A DNA stretch of 64,000 nt from Candidatus Accumulibacter proximus. Lineage in GTDB: Bacteria > Pseudomonadota > Gammaproteobacteria > Burkholderiales > Rhodocyclaceae. The stretch spans positions 1 through 64,000 of the forward strand of contig JADJMH010000018.1 of the NCBI GenBank assembly GCA_016709675.1. The letters run 5' to 3'. Position numbers and translations under genes: made by a program. The notes under the pieces were generated by a model that ran no database searches, was not told the DNA's origin, and saw nothing but the letters and a program-made list of their open reading frames with translations. This document shows, in pieces, positions 19,436 to 29,142 of the stretch (position 1 is the first letter of the stretch; the number at the start of each line of letters is the position of its first letter).

Positions 19436-20001
19436 TTCTTCGGCCCTCCTTGCTCGACGACAGTTCGCTTGAGTGAGGCAATCATGCTGAACTCGTTGAG
19501 ACGCCGCTTGTCCACGACCACGGCCTTGATCTCCAGCAACTGCGGCTTCTCAAGCCATGACGATGCTTCAATGTTGCGCATCAGCGTCGACACCCGAGCG
19601 CCGGACTGGGCGAAACCACCAAGGTGGATCTTTTGCCCTTCCTGCTTCAGCGATCGGAGGTAGACCCCCTCCGGCATCTGCTTGGCCAAGTCACTCAACA
19701 AGCGTACTGCCTCTGCCCGATCGCGCTGCAACGATTCGATGATCCGCTTACGTTCCATCAAGGCGTCACTCTGCTCCTTTAGCCGCTTGATCTGATCAAT
19801 CTCCTTGTCAAGGACGGCAATTTCCTTCTTGAGAAAGTCGTTTTTGGCGTCCTGATTCGAGATATAGCCGGCAATCACGGAGTACACCAGGAAGACCATC
19901 AGCCCGGAAAGCAAGATGACCAGCCCAAGCAAGGCGTGGAACTGCTGGCGCCGAGCCCTGCGCTTCTCTTCACGATGCGGAAGAAGATTGATACGTATCA
20001 T
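19432..20001 (-). CDS. pilN: Type IV pilus assembly protein PilN
   Basis: Inner-membrane partner of PilO. The 189 residues begin with the conserved cytoplasmic motif IRINLLPHREEKRRARR, which binds the groove of PilM. A membrane segment follows at about 27-50, then a coiled coil and a periplasmic domain with LSDLAKQMPEGVYLRSLKQ. It overlaps pilM and pilO by four bases each. Confidence 0.95.
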   Translation of the reverse strand: MIRINLLPHREEKRRARRQQFHALLGLVILLSGLMVFLVYSVIAGYISNQDAKNDFLKKEIAVLDKEIDQIKRLKEQSDALMERKRIIESLQRDRAEAVRLLSDLAKQMPEGVYLRSLKQEGQKIHLGGFAQSGARVSTLMRNIEASSWLEKPQLLEIKAVVVDKRRLNEFSMIASLKRTVVEQGGPKK

Positions 20002-21077
20002 TCGTCGAATCTCCGCAGCGCGAGACCGCAGGCGACCATTAATGACGAAGCGTCTGTCAGGAGACTGTTGCTGCGAACCCGATCGGAAAGCACCATGTCG
20101 GCAAACGGATTGGCAATGATCGTGTTGATCTGGGTACGAGAGGCAATGACCTGGTCGATGCCGGGCAGGACTGCACAGCCACCGGCCAGGACAATATGAT
20201 TGATCTGGTTGAACTGCGTCGAGGTAAAGAAAAATTGCAGAGCGCGCGACAACTCCAGGGCCATAGCCTCAAGAAACGGGCGCAAGAGTTCAATTTCGTA
20301 TTTTTCCGGCAGGCTATTGCGGCGCTTCTCGGATTCGGCCTCCTCGAAGCTCATGCTGAAAAGGCGAGCGATATCCTGCGTCAGCTGATTTCCTCCAAAC
20401 GCCTGCTCACGAACGTAGAGCTGCTGGCCATTGCGAAGAACCGTCAGGTTCATGACGTTGGCGCCTACATCCACCAATGCGATGATCTGGCCTTTACCAC
20501 TATCAGTGAGCTGTGCTTGGATCAGATGGAAAGCGGCCAATTCAGCGTAGGACTCGACGTCAAGCACCCGCGGCTTGAGGCCGGCCGATTCGGCAACGGC
20601 GACGCGCTCTTCCACCTTCTCCTTGCGCGACGCGGCGATCAGAACCTCGATCTCGTCAGGAGACGAAGGCGCTGGCCCGACGACCTGAAAATCGAGGTTG
20701 ACCTCATCGAGCGCGAACGGAATGTACTGGTTGGCTTCGGACTCAACCAAGACTTCCAGATCCGCCTCACGCTGCCCCGCCGCAACGATGATCTTCTTGG
20801 TGATTACATGCGACGCCGGCAGGGCAATTGCCACGTCCCTCGTCGAGGTCGCCAGCCTTTTCCACGCCCGCCTTACGGAATCCGAAGCAGCCTCAAGATT
20901 GACGATGTTGCCATCAGAAACGATGTCCCTCGCCAGGACCTCTATCGCGTAGCGCTCGACGCGGTAACCACCCTTACCATCGCTCGCCAGTTCGACCATC
21001 TTGACCGCCGACGAACTGATGTCGAGCCCGATCAGCGAGCGCGCCTTGGGATTAAAGATCGAAAGATCAAACTGCAA
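19998..21077 (-). CDS. pilM: Type IV pilus assembly ATPase-like protein PilM
   Basis: Actin-like cytoplasmic protein that binds PilN and anchors the type IV pilus platform. The 359 residues show the FtsA/actin-type nucleotide-binding blocks: SLIGLDISSSAVKMVEL at the start, ALVDVGANVMNLTV in the middle and IVLAGGCAVLPGI near the end. It opens the pilMNOPQ operon and diverges from the PBP gene across 246 bases. Regulation is not evident. Confidence 0.96.
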   Translation of the reverse strand: MQFDLSIFNPKARSLIGLDISSSAVKMVELASDGKGGYRVERYAIEVLARDIVSDGNIVNLEAASDSVRRAWKRLATSTRDVAIALPASHVITKKIIVAAGQREADLEVLVESEANQYIPFALDEVNLDFQVVGPAPSSPDEIEVLIAASRKEKVEERVAVAESAGLKPRVLDVESYAELAAFHLIQAQLTDSGKGQIIALVDVGANVMNLTVLRNGQQLYVREQAFGGNQLTQDIARLFSMSFEEAESEKRRNSLPEKYEIELLRPFLEAMALELSRALQFFFTSTQFNQINHIVLAGGCAVLPGIDQVIASRTQINTIIANPFADMVLSDRVRSNSLLTDASSLMVACGLALRRFDE

Positions 21078-21284
21078 ATCACCACCCCTCGCCCAAAAAA
21101 CCCTTCAATAAGTTGCAGTTAGGCTACTTATAGATATTCTACTTTAGATGCTAACAACTAGCTTACGGCATGTAAAGCGATTTCTGGAGCCTCTCGGCGA
21201 AGATACTGTCTGCGATTTTCAGGGCAGCGCAAGCCTTGAAGTCATGAAGCCGCCAGCTCGGCCCTTTTGACGACCCTGCTCTAA

Positions 21285-21290
21285 TATAAT
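21285..21290 (+). promoter_or_regulatory. Candidate -10 box for the class A PBP gene
   Basis: A perfect TATAAT lies 33 bases before the TTG start. A TTGACG lies 12 bases upstream of it, too close for a standard -35. The pilM promoter must lie in the same 246-base divergent gap, where I see no clear boxes. Confidence 0.35.
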
Positions 21291-21323
21291 GTCGGACATT
21301 CGCCTTTTCTGCCGGACGCCCTG

Positions 21324-23618
21324 TTGCCTACCGCCATCCGCTGGTTGATCTATCCGATCGTCGCTGTCTTGGGATTTGCTGCAATCGCCATTGCGATGGT
21401 GGTTGTGGTCTTTAGTCTGACCTACCCCAACCTGCCTTCGCTGGAAATTCTGACCGACTATCGACCGAAAATTCCACTGCGCATTTTCACGGCGGATGGC
21501 TATCTGCTGGGCGAGTTCGGTGAGGAGCGTCGTGCTGTCGTCAGCATTCACGAAGTTCCGGCGATCATGAAACAGGCCATACTTGCAGCCGAGGATGAGC
21601 GTTTCTATCAGCACGGCGGGGTGGATACCATGGGCGTTCTGCGTGCGCTGCACGCCAACCTGCTGAGTGGTGGCAAGCGCCAGGGCGCCTCAACGATTAC
21701 CCAGCAGGTGGCCAAGAACTTCTTCCTTTCATCCGAGAAAACCTATACCCGCAAGTTCTACGAAGCGCTCCTTTCGTTGAAGATTGAACACAATCTGAGC
21801 AAGGACCAGATCTTCGAGCTCTACATCAACCAGATCTTTCTCGGGCAGCGCGCTTACGGTTTCGCCGCGGCAGCCCAGATCTATTTTGGCAAGCCACTGA
21901 CCGAGCTCACGCTCGCTGAAACAGCAATGCTTGCTGGTCTTCCCAAAGCACCTTCGGCTTATAACCCGGTGGTCAATCCGAAGCGCGCTCGTATCCGCCA
22001 GCAGTATGTCCTGCATAGAATGAGGGAACTCGGATTCATCAGCGAAGCGCAGCACGAGGCCGCCCTCGAACAGGCGCTGATCATCAGACGCGACGTCACC
22101 GGGACGCCCATACACGCCGAATTTGTCACCGAAATGGCGCGGCAGATCGCCGCCGAGCGTTTTCCTGACGACGTTTATACGCGGGGACTCCGTGTTTATA
22201 CGACCATCGTCAAGGATGATCAGGACGCCGCCCACGCCAGCGTGCGCCGCGGCGTCCTGGATTACGACCGCCGGCACGGTTACCGGGGTGCAGAGGCCTA
22301 CGTAGACCTCGGCGAAACGAAGTCCGAGCAAGACGAGGCCCTTGAGGAACTGCTCCTTGATTTCCAGGACGCTGAGGACCTGCAACCGGCCATCGTACTG
22401 CAAGCTGACACAAAAAAAATCCGCGCCTACCGTCGCGGCGGCGAAGTCATCACCATCAGTGGCGACGGCCTCAAGTTTGCGGCCCCCATGATTGAAGACA
22501 AGGCACCGCCAAACAAACGAATCCGCCGTGGGGCAATCATCCGTGTGCAGGCAGATGAGAAAAACAACTGGCGCATCGTACAAATGCCAGAGGTAGAAGC
22601 CGCTTTCCTGGCTGCCGATCCGCGCGACGGTGCGGTCCGTGCTCTGGTTGGCGGCTTCGACTTCAATCGAAACAAATTCAACCATGTAACGCAGGCCTGG
22701 CGGCAACCGGGCTCTAGTTTCAAGGCATTCATCTATTCGGCAGCGTTGGAAAGGGGCTTCACTCCTGCATCGATCATCAACGACGAACCGATCAGCTTCC
22801 CCTCGACCGTGACCGGCAGCCAAGCTTGGGAACCAAAGAACTACGACGGTAAGTACGAAGGTCCGATGCGCATGCGTACCGCACTGGCCAAGTCAAAGAA
22901 CATGGTCTCGATACGTCTTCTGCAAGCGAGCGGGGTACGCTTTGTGCAAGACTATATCACCCGCTTCGGTTTCGAAGCCAGCAGACACCCGCCTTACCTG
23001 ACCATGGCACTCGGCGCCGGATCGGTCACGCCGTGGGAAATGGTCGCCGCCTACGCCGTCTTTGCCAACGGCGGCTACCGTATCCGACCCTACATCGTAC
23101 GTGAGATACAGGACGACAAGAAGCAGGTCCTTGCACGGGCGGAACCTGTCACGGCCGGCGATGACCACCTGCGAGCGATTGACCCGCGCAACGCTTACCT
23201 GATGGACAGCATGCTACGTGATGTCACCATTTATGGCACCGCTGCTCGAGCTTCGGCAACGCTCAAGCGCCGCGATCTGGCAGGCAAGACGGGAACCACC
23301 AATGAGCATGTTGACGCCTGGTTCTGCGGCTATCAACAAACGGTTGTTGGCTGCTCGTGGATTGGCTTTGATCAACCGAGAAATCTCGGCAAGGGTGAAA
23401 CCGGCGGCACAGCTGCGTTGCCCACCTGGATTGCCTTTATGGCCAAGGTGCTCAAGGATGTCCCTGAATCATTTCTCCCGGCGCCCGAGGGTCTCGTCAC
23501 AGTGCCTGATTCAAGCAGCGGCAACGGTCCGGCTGAGGAATTGTTCTACCGGGAAAATGCCCCTGCCGCCCTTGAGCCGGAGCCGCCACTCGACGACAGC
23601 ATTAAGCCGGAGGACTAG
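21324..23618 (+). CDS. mrcA: Class A penicillin-binding protein 1A
   Basis: Bifunctional peptidoglycan synthase anchored in the inner membrane. The 764 residues have an N-terminal membrane segment (about 8-34) and a GT51 glycosyltransferase domain with AILAAEDERFYQHGG and the GASTITQQVAKNFFL block. An OB-like insert follows, then a transpeptidase with the catalytic SxxK (SSFK in QPGSSFKAFIYS), SKN (AKSKNMVS) and KTGTT. The start is a TTG at 21324; no ATG fits. A ponA gene divergent from pilMNOPQ is the usual betaproteobacterial arrangement. Its 3' end overlaps the convergent hydrogenase protease gene by 17 bases. Confidence 0.94.
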   Translation: MPTAIRWLIYPIVAVLGFAAIAIAMVVVVFSLTYPNLPSLEILTDYRPKIPLRIFTADGYLLGEFGEERRAVVSIHEVPAIMKQAILAAEDERFYQHGGVDTMGVLRALHANLLSGGKRQGASTITQQVAKNFFLSSEKTYTRKFYEALLSLKIEHNLSKDQIFELYINQIFLGQRAYGFAAAAQIYFGKPLTELTLAETAMLAGLPKAPSAYNPVVNPKRARIRQQYVLHRMRELGFISEAQHEAALEQALIIRRDVTGTPIHAEFVTEMARQIAAERFPDDVYTRGLRVYTTIVKDDQDAAHASVRRGVLDYDRRHGYRGAEAYVDLGETKSEQDEALEELLLDFQDAEDLQPAIVLQADTKKIRAYRRGGEVITISGDGLKFAAPMIEDKAPPNKRIRRGAIIRVQADEKNNWRIVQMPEVEAAFLAADPRDGAVRALVGGFDFNRNKFNHVTQAWRQPGSSFKAFIYSAALERGFTPASIINDEPISFPSTVTGSQAWEPKNYDGKYEGPMRMRTALAKSKNMVSIRLLQASGVRFVQDYITRFGFEASRHPPYLTMALGAGSVTPWEMVAAYAVFANGGYRIRPYIVREIQDDKKQVLARAEPVTAGDDHLRAIDPRNAYLMDSMLRDVTIYGTAARASATLKRRDLAGKTGTTNEHVDAWFCGYQQTVVGCSWIGFDQPRNLGKGETGGTAALPTWIAFMAKVLKDVPESFLPAPEGLVTVPDSSSGNGPAEELFYRENAPAALEPEPPLDDSIKPED

Positions 23619-24147
23619 GATCGCCTTCGGCCTCCTGCCCGCTCAACTTCACCTGCCAGGCGTCGAAGCGGGACACTCGGCAAAGGTTTTTCAGCAGCTC
23701 GAAGGCACAATCGGCATTGCGCGCCGCAGCAGGGCTCAACCCTTCGCCCAGCTCGAAACTCGCACCGGCAACACACAACACGAAAGCCGCCGGTGCTGGT
23801 TGCTGGCTGATACGTGCCAGCACCGAGAGTACCGCTTCGGGTGACAGTGCATGCGTGCCTGGGATGACGCCAGCGCGCGCCCCTATCTGACGAAACACAA
23901 ACGGTGCCGGCGTCTGCTGCCCGGCGTCGACAAACAGCGCCAACCGCCGTCCAACGAGGTCGAGCGCATGTTCAACCTGCCACTGGAAGTCGCTGATCAA
24001 CTCGAAGCCGTCGGCCAGGCCTTCTTCATCCAGCCAGGTCTGGAGGCAACCGAGCAGCAGCGGCCCGAGCGCATCGTCGCCACGGCTAGGGTTGCCACAA
24101 GCAATAACGACGACTGGCACGACGCACACTGGTAGCGCGTCCGGCAT
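23602..24147 (-). CDS. hoxW: Hydrogenase maturation protease, HoxW-like
   Basis: Endopeptidase that trims the C-terminal tail of the NiFe large subunit after nickel insertion. The 181 residues start VVVIACGNPSRGDDALGP, the family motif with a Ni-binding Asp/Glu site (here GDDALG), followed by DFQWQVEHALDL and LFVDAG. The start is ATG 24147, one base after the hoxH stop, so it is coupled to its substrate gene. The tail (SGQEAEGDPSPPA) is unlike the family and may be unstructured. Confidence 0.88.
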   Translation of the reverse strand: MPDALPVCVVPVVVIACGNPSRGDDALGPLLLGCLQTWLDEEGLADGFELISDFQWQVEHALDLVGRRLALFVDAGQQTPAPFVFRQIGARAGVIPGTHALSPEAVLSVLARISQQPAPAAFVLCVAGASFELGEGLSPAAARNADCAFELLKNLCRVSRFDAWQVKLSGQEAEGDPSPPA

Positions 24148-24148
24148 G

Positions 24149-25627
24149 TCAGGCGACTGTGCACAAGCGCTGGAGCACTTGCCCGGTGGCATCCTGCAAT
24201 TCGACCTGCAGCGGCATCTTGCCGAGCGCATGGGTGGCACATGAAAGACACGGGTCGAAGGCACGGATGGCGACTTCGATATGGTTGAGCAGGCCTTCGC
24301 TCAGCTGACGGCCGTTGAGGTAACGGCGGGCAACGCGCCGGATCGCCTCGTTCATCGGCTGATTGTTGTGCGTGGTCGACACGATCAGGTTGCACGTCGT
24401 CACCAGATCGTCGTCGTCGACGCGATAGTGGTGGATCAGCGTGCCGCGCGGTGCCTCGATAACGCCGACGCCCTCGTGGTGTCGAGTCCCACCGGTGGTG
24501 AGTTCAGTTCCGGAAAGATCATCGTCGTGCAGCAGATCCTTGATCGTTTCGGCGGCGAGCAGCATTTCGATCATACGCGCCCAGTGATAGGCCAGCGGCG
24601 CGTGGATCAACTGGCCCTGACCATGGTCAATGAACTCGCGGCGTTCGGCTTCGGCAAGCGGCGTCGGGATGGAATCGCAGTTCTGCACCCGCGCCAGTGG
24701 TCCGACCTTGTACCAGCCTTGCTGCGGGCCAAGTGCGGCGAGGAAAGGAAACTTCATGTAACTCCAGGGTTTGACTTCCTCGTGGATCAATTGGTGGTAA
24801 TTCTGGACGGGTAGACCGTCGACGATGGTGCTCCCGGCGGCGTCGCGGGCGCGCAGGCGGCCATCGTAGAAGTCGAGCGTCCCGTCGACGCCGACCAGTG
24901 ACAGGATGTTCGAGCGGCAGGTGCCGAAACTATCGTAGAGCGCCGAATCGGCTGTGTGCAGGCGTTTGACGAGCTGCACGGCTTGGCGGCTCCAGCCAAT
25001 GATGGCGTAAATTTCGGCCAGCAGCTCATTGCGCTCTTCTCGACTGAGCGCACGATTGACCCCGCCCGGAATCGCGCCCGTGCCATGGACACGCTTGCCG
25101 GCAGTCAGGCGGATGACTTCCTGCCCGAACTTGCGCAGCAGCACGCCCTGCCGGGCGACCTCGGGATAAGCCGCGGCGATGCCGACGAGGTTGCGCCGGC
25201 CTGGCTCGCTATCGAAACCGAAGAGCAGATCGGGTGACGAGAGGTGGAAGAAGTGCAGCGCGTGCGACTGCAGGATCTGGCCATAGTGCATTAGTCGGCG
25301 CAGCTTCTCGGCGCTCGCTGTCAGACGGTCGGCACCAACGACGTGGTCGAGCGCCTTGGCTGCCGCCAGGTGATGCGACACCGGGCAGATGCCGCACAAG
25401 CGCTGCACCATCACCGGGACCTCCCAGTAAGGACGGCCCTGGATAAACTTCTCGAAGCCACGGAATTCAACGATGTGCAGGCGCACCTGCTGCACCTGAT
25501 CGTCTTCATCGAGCAGCAGCGTGACCTTGCCGTGACCTTCGACACGCGACAACGGATCGATCGCGACGCGACGCAGCGTACTGCCGTCGGCAGCAGCGGT
25601 TTCCAGTGCGAACGGCGCGCAGTCCAT
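24149..25627 (-). CDS. hoxH: NAD-reducing NiFe hydrogenase large subunit HoxH
   Basis: Carries the NiFe active site of a cytoplasmic bidirectional (group 3d) hydrogenase. The 492-residue protein has both CxxC pairs that hold nickel: C78/C81 in RLCGICPVSHH and C460/C463 in DPCLSCATH. The maturation cleavage is expected after H466, releasing a 26-residue tail. The start ATG 25627 gives MDCAPFALETAA and SRVEGHGKV, the usual N-terminal motif. It follows hoxY by 22 bases and is followed by its own protease gene. Confidence 0.96.
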   Translation of the reverse strand: MDCAPFALETAAADGSTLRRVAIDPLSRVEGHGKVTLLLDEDDQVQQVRLHIVEFRGFEKFIQGRPYWEVPVMVQRLCGICPVSHHLAAAKALDHVVGADRLTASAEKLRRLMHYGQILQSHALHFFHLSSPDLLFGFDSEPGRRNLVGIAAAYPEVARQGVLLRKFGQEVIRLTAGKRVHGTGAIPGGVNRALSREERNELLAEIYAIIGWSRQAVQLVKRLHTADSALYDSFGTCRSNILSLVGVDGTLDFYDGRLRARDAAGSTIVDGLPVQNYHQLIHEEVKPWSYMKFPFLAALGPQQGWYKVGPLARVQNCDSIPTPLAEAERREFIDHGQGQLIHAPLAYHWARMIEMLLAAETIKDLLHDDDLSGTELTTGGTRHHEGVGVIEAPRGTLIHHYRVDDDDLVTTCNLIVSTTHNNQPMNEAIRRVARRYLNGRQLSEGLLNHIEVAIRAFDPCLSCATHALGKMPLQVELQDATGQVLQRLCTVA

Positions 25628-25649
25628 GGTGTCCCTCGGTAACAAGTGC

Positions 25650-26204
25650 TCAGTCGAAGTGCAGCAACGGATGGCCCAGGCGCGGTGTCCGCCCATCGAG
25701 CAGATCGGTCAGGAATTTCCAGATGGCGTCGCCCGAAGGTGGGCAGCCGGGAATGAAATAGTCGATGCGGACGATTTCATGAAGCGGGTGTACCTTGTCC
25801 AATGGCAGCGGCAGTTCGGGATCATTGGGCACCTGGCCGCCGACGATCCCGGGGCCGGTCAGATAGACTTCCTGCAGGCACTGACCGAGGTCGAGATGGT
25901 TGCGCTGTGCCGGCAAACCGCCGTTGATCGCACAGGCGCCGATGGCGATCAATACCTTGCAGTTGCGGCGGAACTCGCGCAGCACATGGATGTTCTCGGC
26001 ATTGCAGATGCCACCTTCGATGAGGCCGATGTCACAGGAACCGCAGTGCTTGATGTCGGTGAGCGGCGAACGGTCGAAGTCAACGCGCTCGAGCAGGTCG
26101 AACAAGCGCTCGTCGATATCGAGGAGCGACATGTGGCAGCCGAAGCAGCCGGCCAGCGAGGTCGTCGCGAGGCGCAGTTTTCGCTTCGGCGTGAGGGCGC
26201 TCAT
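25650..26204 (-). CDS. hoxY: NAD-reducing NiFe hydrogenase small subunit HoxY
   Basis: Short small subunit of the group 3d type, carrying a single proximal 4Fe-4S cluster. The 184 residues show the four cluster cysteines in ATTSLAGCFGCHMSLLD, HCGSCDIGLIEGG, AIGACAINGG and IPGCPPSGD. Lack of a signal peptide and of the extra C-terminal cluster domain fits a cytoplasmic enzyme. The start ATG 26204 lies one base after the hoxU stop. Confidence 0.95.
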   Translation of the reverse strand: MSALTPKRKLRLATTSLAGCFGCHMSLLDIDERLFDLLERVDFDRSPLTDIKHCGSCDIGLIEGGICNAENIHVLREFRRNCKVLIAIGACAINGGLPAQRNHLDLGQCLQEVYLTGPGIVGGQVPNDPELPLPLDKVHPLHEIVRIDYFIPGCPPSGDAIWKFLTDLLDGRTPRLGHPLLHFD

Positions 26205-26205
26205 T

Positions 26206-26940
26206 TCAGACCTCGGGCTCACCGGCGCTGCGCCTCGCCAGACCTTCGACCTGCATGCCAATCGGCTCAAGGTCGTAGCGTCGTCGGCCGATCGGTACGG
26301 CAAAGCCCCGGCGCTTCTCGAGGATCACACCGACCGGACAAACGTGCGCCGCCTTGTCAGCCAGTGAGAAATCGGTATCGGCCAGCCGGCCGGACTCGGC
26401 ATTGACGATCAGGTGCTTGCCGATTCCCCGCCCGGAGAGAGCGAAGACGTTCTTGCCGTCGACATCACGGCTGGCCCGGACGCAGAGTTCGCAGAGAATG
26501 CAGCGGTTGAAGTCGAGCAGCACCTCGGGGTGTGAGGCGTCGAGCGGTCGGTCGGGATAGAACTGGTTGAAGTGTGGGGTCAGCATCTCGAGTTCATAGG
26601 CCAGTGCCTGCAGCATACAGTTCCCGCTCTGTTCGCACGAAGGGCAGAAGTGATTGCCTTCGACGAACAGCATCTGCAGCATCGTCCGCCGCTTGTCGTT
26701 GAGATCCGGCGAGTTGTTCTCGACCTCCATGCCGTCTGTCGCCGGCATCGTGCACGCCGAGACGTAGCGGCCGTTAGCCTTGACCGTACATAGCTTGCAA
26801 CTACCCTGAGGCTTGAATTCGGGGTGGTGGCAGAGGTGTGGAATGAAGATCTCGGCCGCCATCGCGGCATCCATGATCGTCTGGCCCTCCTCGAAGGGAA
26901 TCGGCAGGCCGTCCACCAGCATGTATCGTCGTGCCCTCAT
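26206..26940 (-). CDS. hoxU: NAD-reducing hydrogenase diaphorase subunit HoxU
   Basis: Electron-transfer subunit related to the N-terminal part of complex I NuoG. The 244 residues hold a 2Fe-2S ferredoxin domain (HLCHHPEFKPQGSCKLC), a His-Cys 4Fe-4S domain (HFCPSCEQSGNC) and a further cluster region (FNRCILCELCVRASRD), ending with HVCPVG. It passes electrons between HoxF and HoxY. ATG 26940 gives MRARRYMLVDG; the Met at residue 7 is an alternative start. It lies 25 bases after hoxF. Confidence 0.94.
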   Translation of the reverse strand: MRARRYMLVDGLPIPFEEGQTIMDAAMAAEIFIPHLCHHPEFKPQGSCKLCTVKANGRYVSACTMPATDGMEVENNSPDLNDKRRTMLQMLFVEGNHFCPSCEQSGNCMLQALAYELEMLTPHFNQFYPDRPLDASHPEVLLDFNRCILCELCVRASRDVDGKNVFALSGRGIGKHLIVNAESGRLADTDFSLADKAAHVCPVGVILEKRRGFAVPIGRRRYDLEPIGMQVEGLARRSAGEPEV

Positions 26941-26965
26941 TGATGCGTGTCCACGGTTCAACCAG

Positions 26966-28789
26966 TCAGTCGGAGCCCAGGCCAAAATGCGCTGCCGGGT
27001 CGTCTCGGCCGGTCATCTGCCGGGCAGCGGCGAGTGCCTGGTCAAGGTCAAAGGCCGGCTCAAAGTCGAGCGAGCGCAGTCGTCGCTCGTACGCCGGGCG
27101 GAACTTGTGCAGGGTGTCGAACAAGGCGTTGCACGCCGACTGCCCGAGCCCGCAGTGACTGGCAGCGTGCAACAGGCGATGGATCTGGAAGATCTCGTTG
27201 ATCTCGTACTGCGAGCCGTGACCATTGGCGATCTTGTCCATACAGTTGGCGACGAGCGCCGTGCCGACCCGGCAAGGGGTACAGAAGCCACAACTCTCAT
27301 GCGCGAAGAAGTGCGCAAAGTTGCGCGCCACCTCGAACATGTCGCGCTGTGCGCCAAAAACCATGAACGCGCCCGCCGTCGGAACATCCTCGAAGGCAAT
27401 ACGTCGCGAGAACTCGTGTGTAGCAAGACAGCTTCCGGAGGGGCCGCTGACCTGAACCGCCTGGGCACGCCCGGCGCCACAATCGCCGAGCACCTGCGCT
27501 ATTGAAACACCGAAGGGGTAATCATATATGCCCGGCCTCTCCACGTCGCCCGAGATCGACAGCAGTTTGGTCCCGGTCGACTGTTTGGTCCCGAGTCCGG
27601 CGAACCATGCGCCACCGTTGACCGCGATCAATGCAGCTTTGCACAGGGTCTCGACGTTGTTGACCACCGTCGGCTGGCCAAGATAGCCCGCACTGACGGG
27701 GAAAGGTGGGCGAATCCGCGGCACGCCGCGCTTGCCTTCGAGCGACTCGAGCAGCGCCGTCTCCTCGCCGCAAACGTAGGCGCCAGCACCGAGGTGGATA
27801 TCGATGTCGAAGGCCAGGTCGGGTCGGCCACACAACGATCCTCCGAGCAGTCCACCCTGTCGGCGGCGCGTCAGGTTCGCCTGCAGGGCCGGCAACAGAT
27901 ACTCGTACTCACCGCGCAGGTAGAGGAGGCCCTTGCCCGCACCGACCGTGACACCGGCGATGGTCATGCCGTCGAACACCAGATCGGCGTAGCTGTTTAG
28001 GAGAACGCGATCCTTGAAGGTCCCGGGTTCCCCCTCGTCGGCGTTGCACACAACGAAGCGCATCGGCTGCTCGCCTCTACGCGCCGCGCGGCGCGCCGAC
28101 TCCCACTTGATGTAAGTGGTGAAACCCGCGCCGCCGCGCCCGCGCAGGTTCGAGAGCTTCATTTCGGCGAGCATCGCTTTGGCGCCGCGCGCAATCGCCG
28201 CGCGGATCGCTTCCCCCGCCGGCCATTGCACCGACAGCAAGGCATCACGGCGGCGAATGTTGTCCGCTACCAGAAAATACTCTTCTGGCCAGTCGGCGAG
28301 TGGGACCTGCGCCTGAATCCACTCGCTGATGCGGTCAATGCGCTCGACAGAGATGCGTGGCAGCGCCAGGCCGTTGATCAGCAGCGCCGGCCCCTGATCA
28401 CACATACCGGTACAGGAGGTGGTTTCGACGCTCACCAGCCCGTCCTCGGAAACCTTGCCGCGCTCGATCCACAGCTTGTTGCACAAGCGATCCATCAGCT
28501 CGACACTGCCCAGCATGCGGTCGGTGATGTTGTCCGAAAACAGCACGCGGTAGCGGCCCGCAGGTGTCAAATGGAGAAAGGAGTAGAAACCGGCGATGCC
28601 TTCGACGCGCGCTCGGGGCAGATTGACTGCCCTGGCGATCGCAGTCAGTGCAGCGGCCGGCAGATATCCCAGGGCCTTCTGCGCCTCGCGCAGGATCTGC
28701 AGCAGCAAGCGCGAATCGCGACGGTAATTGTCGACAATCGGCTGCAGCAGCTCGTCAATCCTTCCTGCCTCAAGACACTCTTCCGTCAC
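26966..28789 (-). CDS. hoxF: NAD-reducing hydrogenase diaphorase subunit HoxF
   Basis: NAD(H)-oxidising subunit of the soluble hydrogenase, a fusion of NuoE-like and NuoF-like parts. Residues 1-160 carry a thioredoxin-like 2Fe-2S domain with TTSCTGMCDQGPALL. The rest has the FMN/NAD domain with LRGRGGAGF, CNADEGEPGTFKDR and GAGAYVCGEETALLESLEG, then the 4Fe-4S site ESCGFCTPCRVGT. Total length 607. It is the first gene of hoxF-U-Y-H-W. The accessory hyp genes are not in the window. The promoter must lie in the 353 bases shared with the divergent MaoC fusion gene. Confidence 0.95.
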   Translation of the reverse strand: MTEECLEAGRIDELLQPIVDNYRRDSRLLLQILREAQKALGYLPAAALTAIARAVNLPRARVEGIAGFYSFLHLTPAGRYRVLFSDNITDRMLGSVELMDRLCNKLWIERGKVSEDGLVSVETTSCTGMCDQGPALLINGLALPRISVERIDRISEWIQAQVPLADWPEEYFLVADNIRRRDALLSVQWPAGEAIRAAIARGAKAMLAEMKLSNLRGRGGAGFTTYIKWESARRAARRGEQPMRFVVCNADEGEPGTFKDRVLLNSYADLVFDGMTIAGVTVGAGKGLLYLRGEYEYLLPALQANLTRRRQGGLLGGSLCGRPDLAFDIDIHLGAGAYVCGEETALLESLEGKRGVPRIRPPFPVSAGYLGQPTVVNNVETLCKAALIAVNGGAWFAGLGTKQSTGTKLLSISGDVERPGIYDYPFGVSIAQVLGDCGAGRAQAVQVSGPSGSCLATHEFSRRIAFEDVPTAGAFMVFGAQRDMFEVARNFAHFFAHESCGFCTPCRVGTALVANCMDKIANGHGSQYEINEIFQIHRLLHAASHCGLGQSACNALFDTLHKFRPAYERRLRSLDFEPAFDLDQALAAARQMTGRDDPAAHFGLGSD

Positions 28790-29142
28790 GACAACCTCCC
28801 GCCGGCAAAGCAGCGGCCGGTGCGCTTGCGAAGCCTAGCGCATCGGCAGCAGCGCGTGCTGATGCACGTCAACAACAGGGCGATCCGACGGCCTTGGCCA
28901 ACTACATGCAAAATGCAAAAAAGGGGCGCGCTACGGCCGGGTTGCCGTACCATTTTGTGTTGCGTTGCAGCATAATGGCGAACATATGCGAGTCACTCTC
29001 GAGCCCACGCCGTTGGCGCGCCAGCCACTGGCGATCATGGCCGCCAGGACGGCCGGGCAAGCGACAAACCTGATGGCGGTGGCGGGCAAACTACTATGAC
29101 CTCGTCCTGAGTACCCTTGTGAGCATCATTGGGAGCACGATC
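28790..29142. promoter_or_regulatory. Divergent control region of hox and the MaoC-phosphotransacylase gene
   Basis: A 353-base gap between two divergent genes. It holds TGCAAAATGCAAAA at 28907-28920 and TTGTGTTGCGTTGCAGCATAA at 28955-28975. TGC/GCA-rich motifs of this kind are reported as targets of the polyhydroxyalkanoate regulator PhaR in some proteobacteria, so control by a PhaR-like protein is possible; this is inference only. No full sigma-70 or sigma-54 promoter was evident. Confidence 0.3.
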
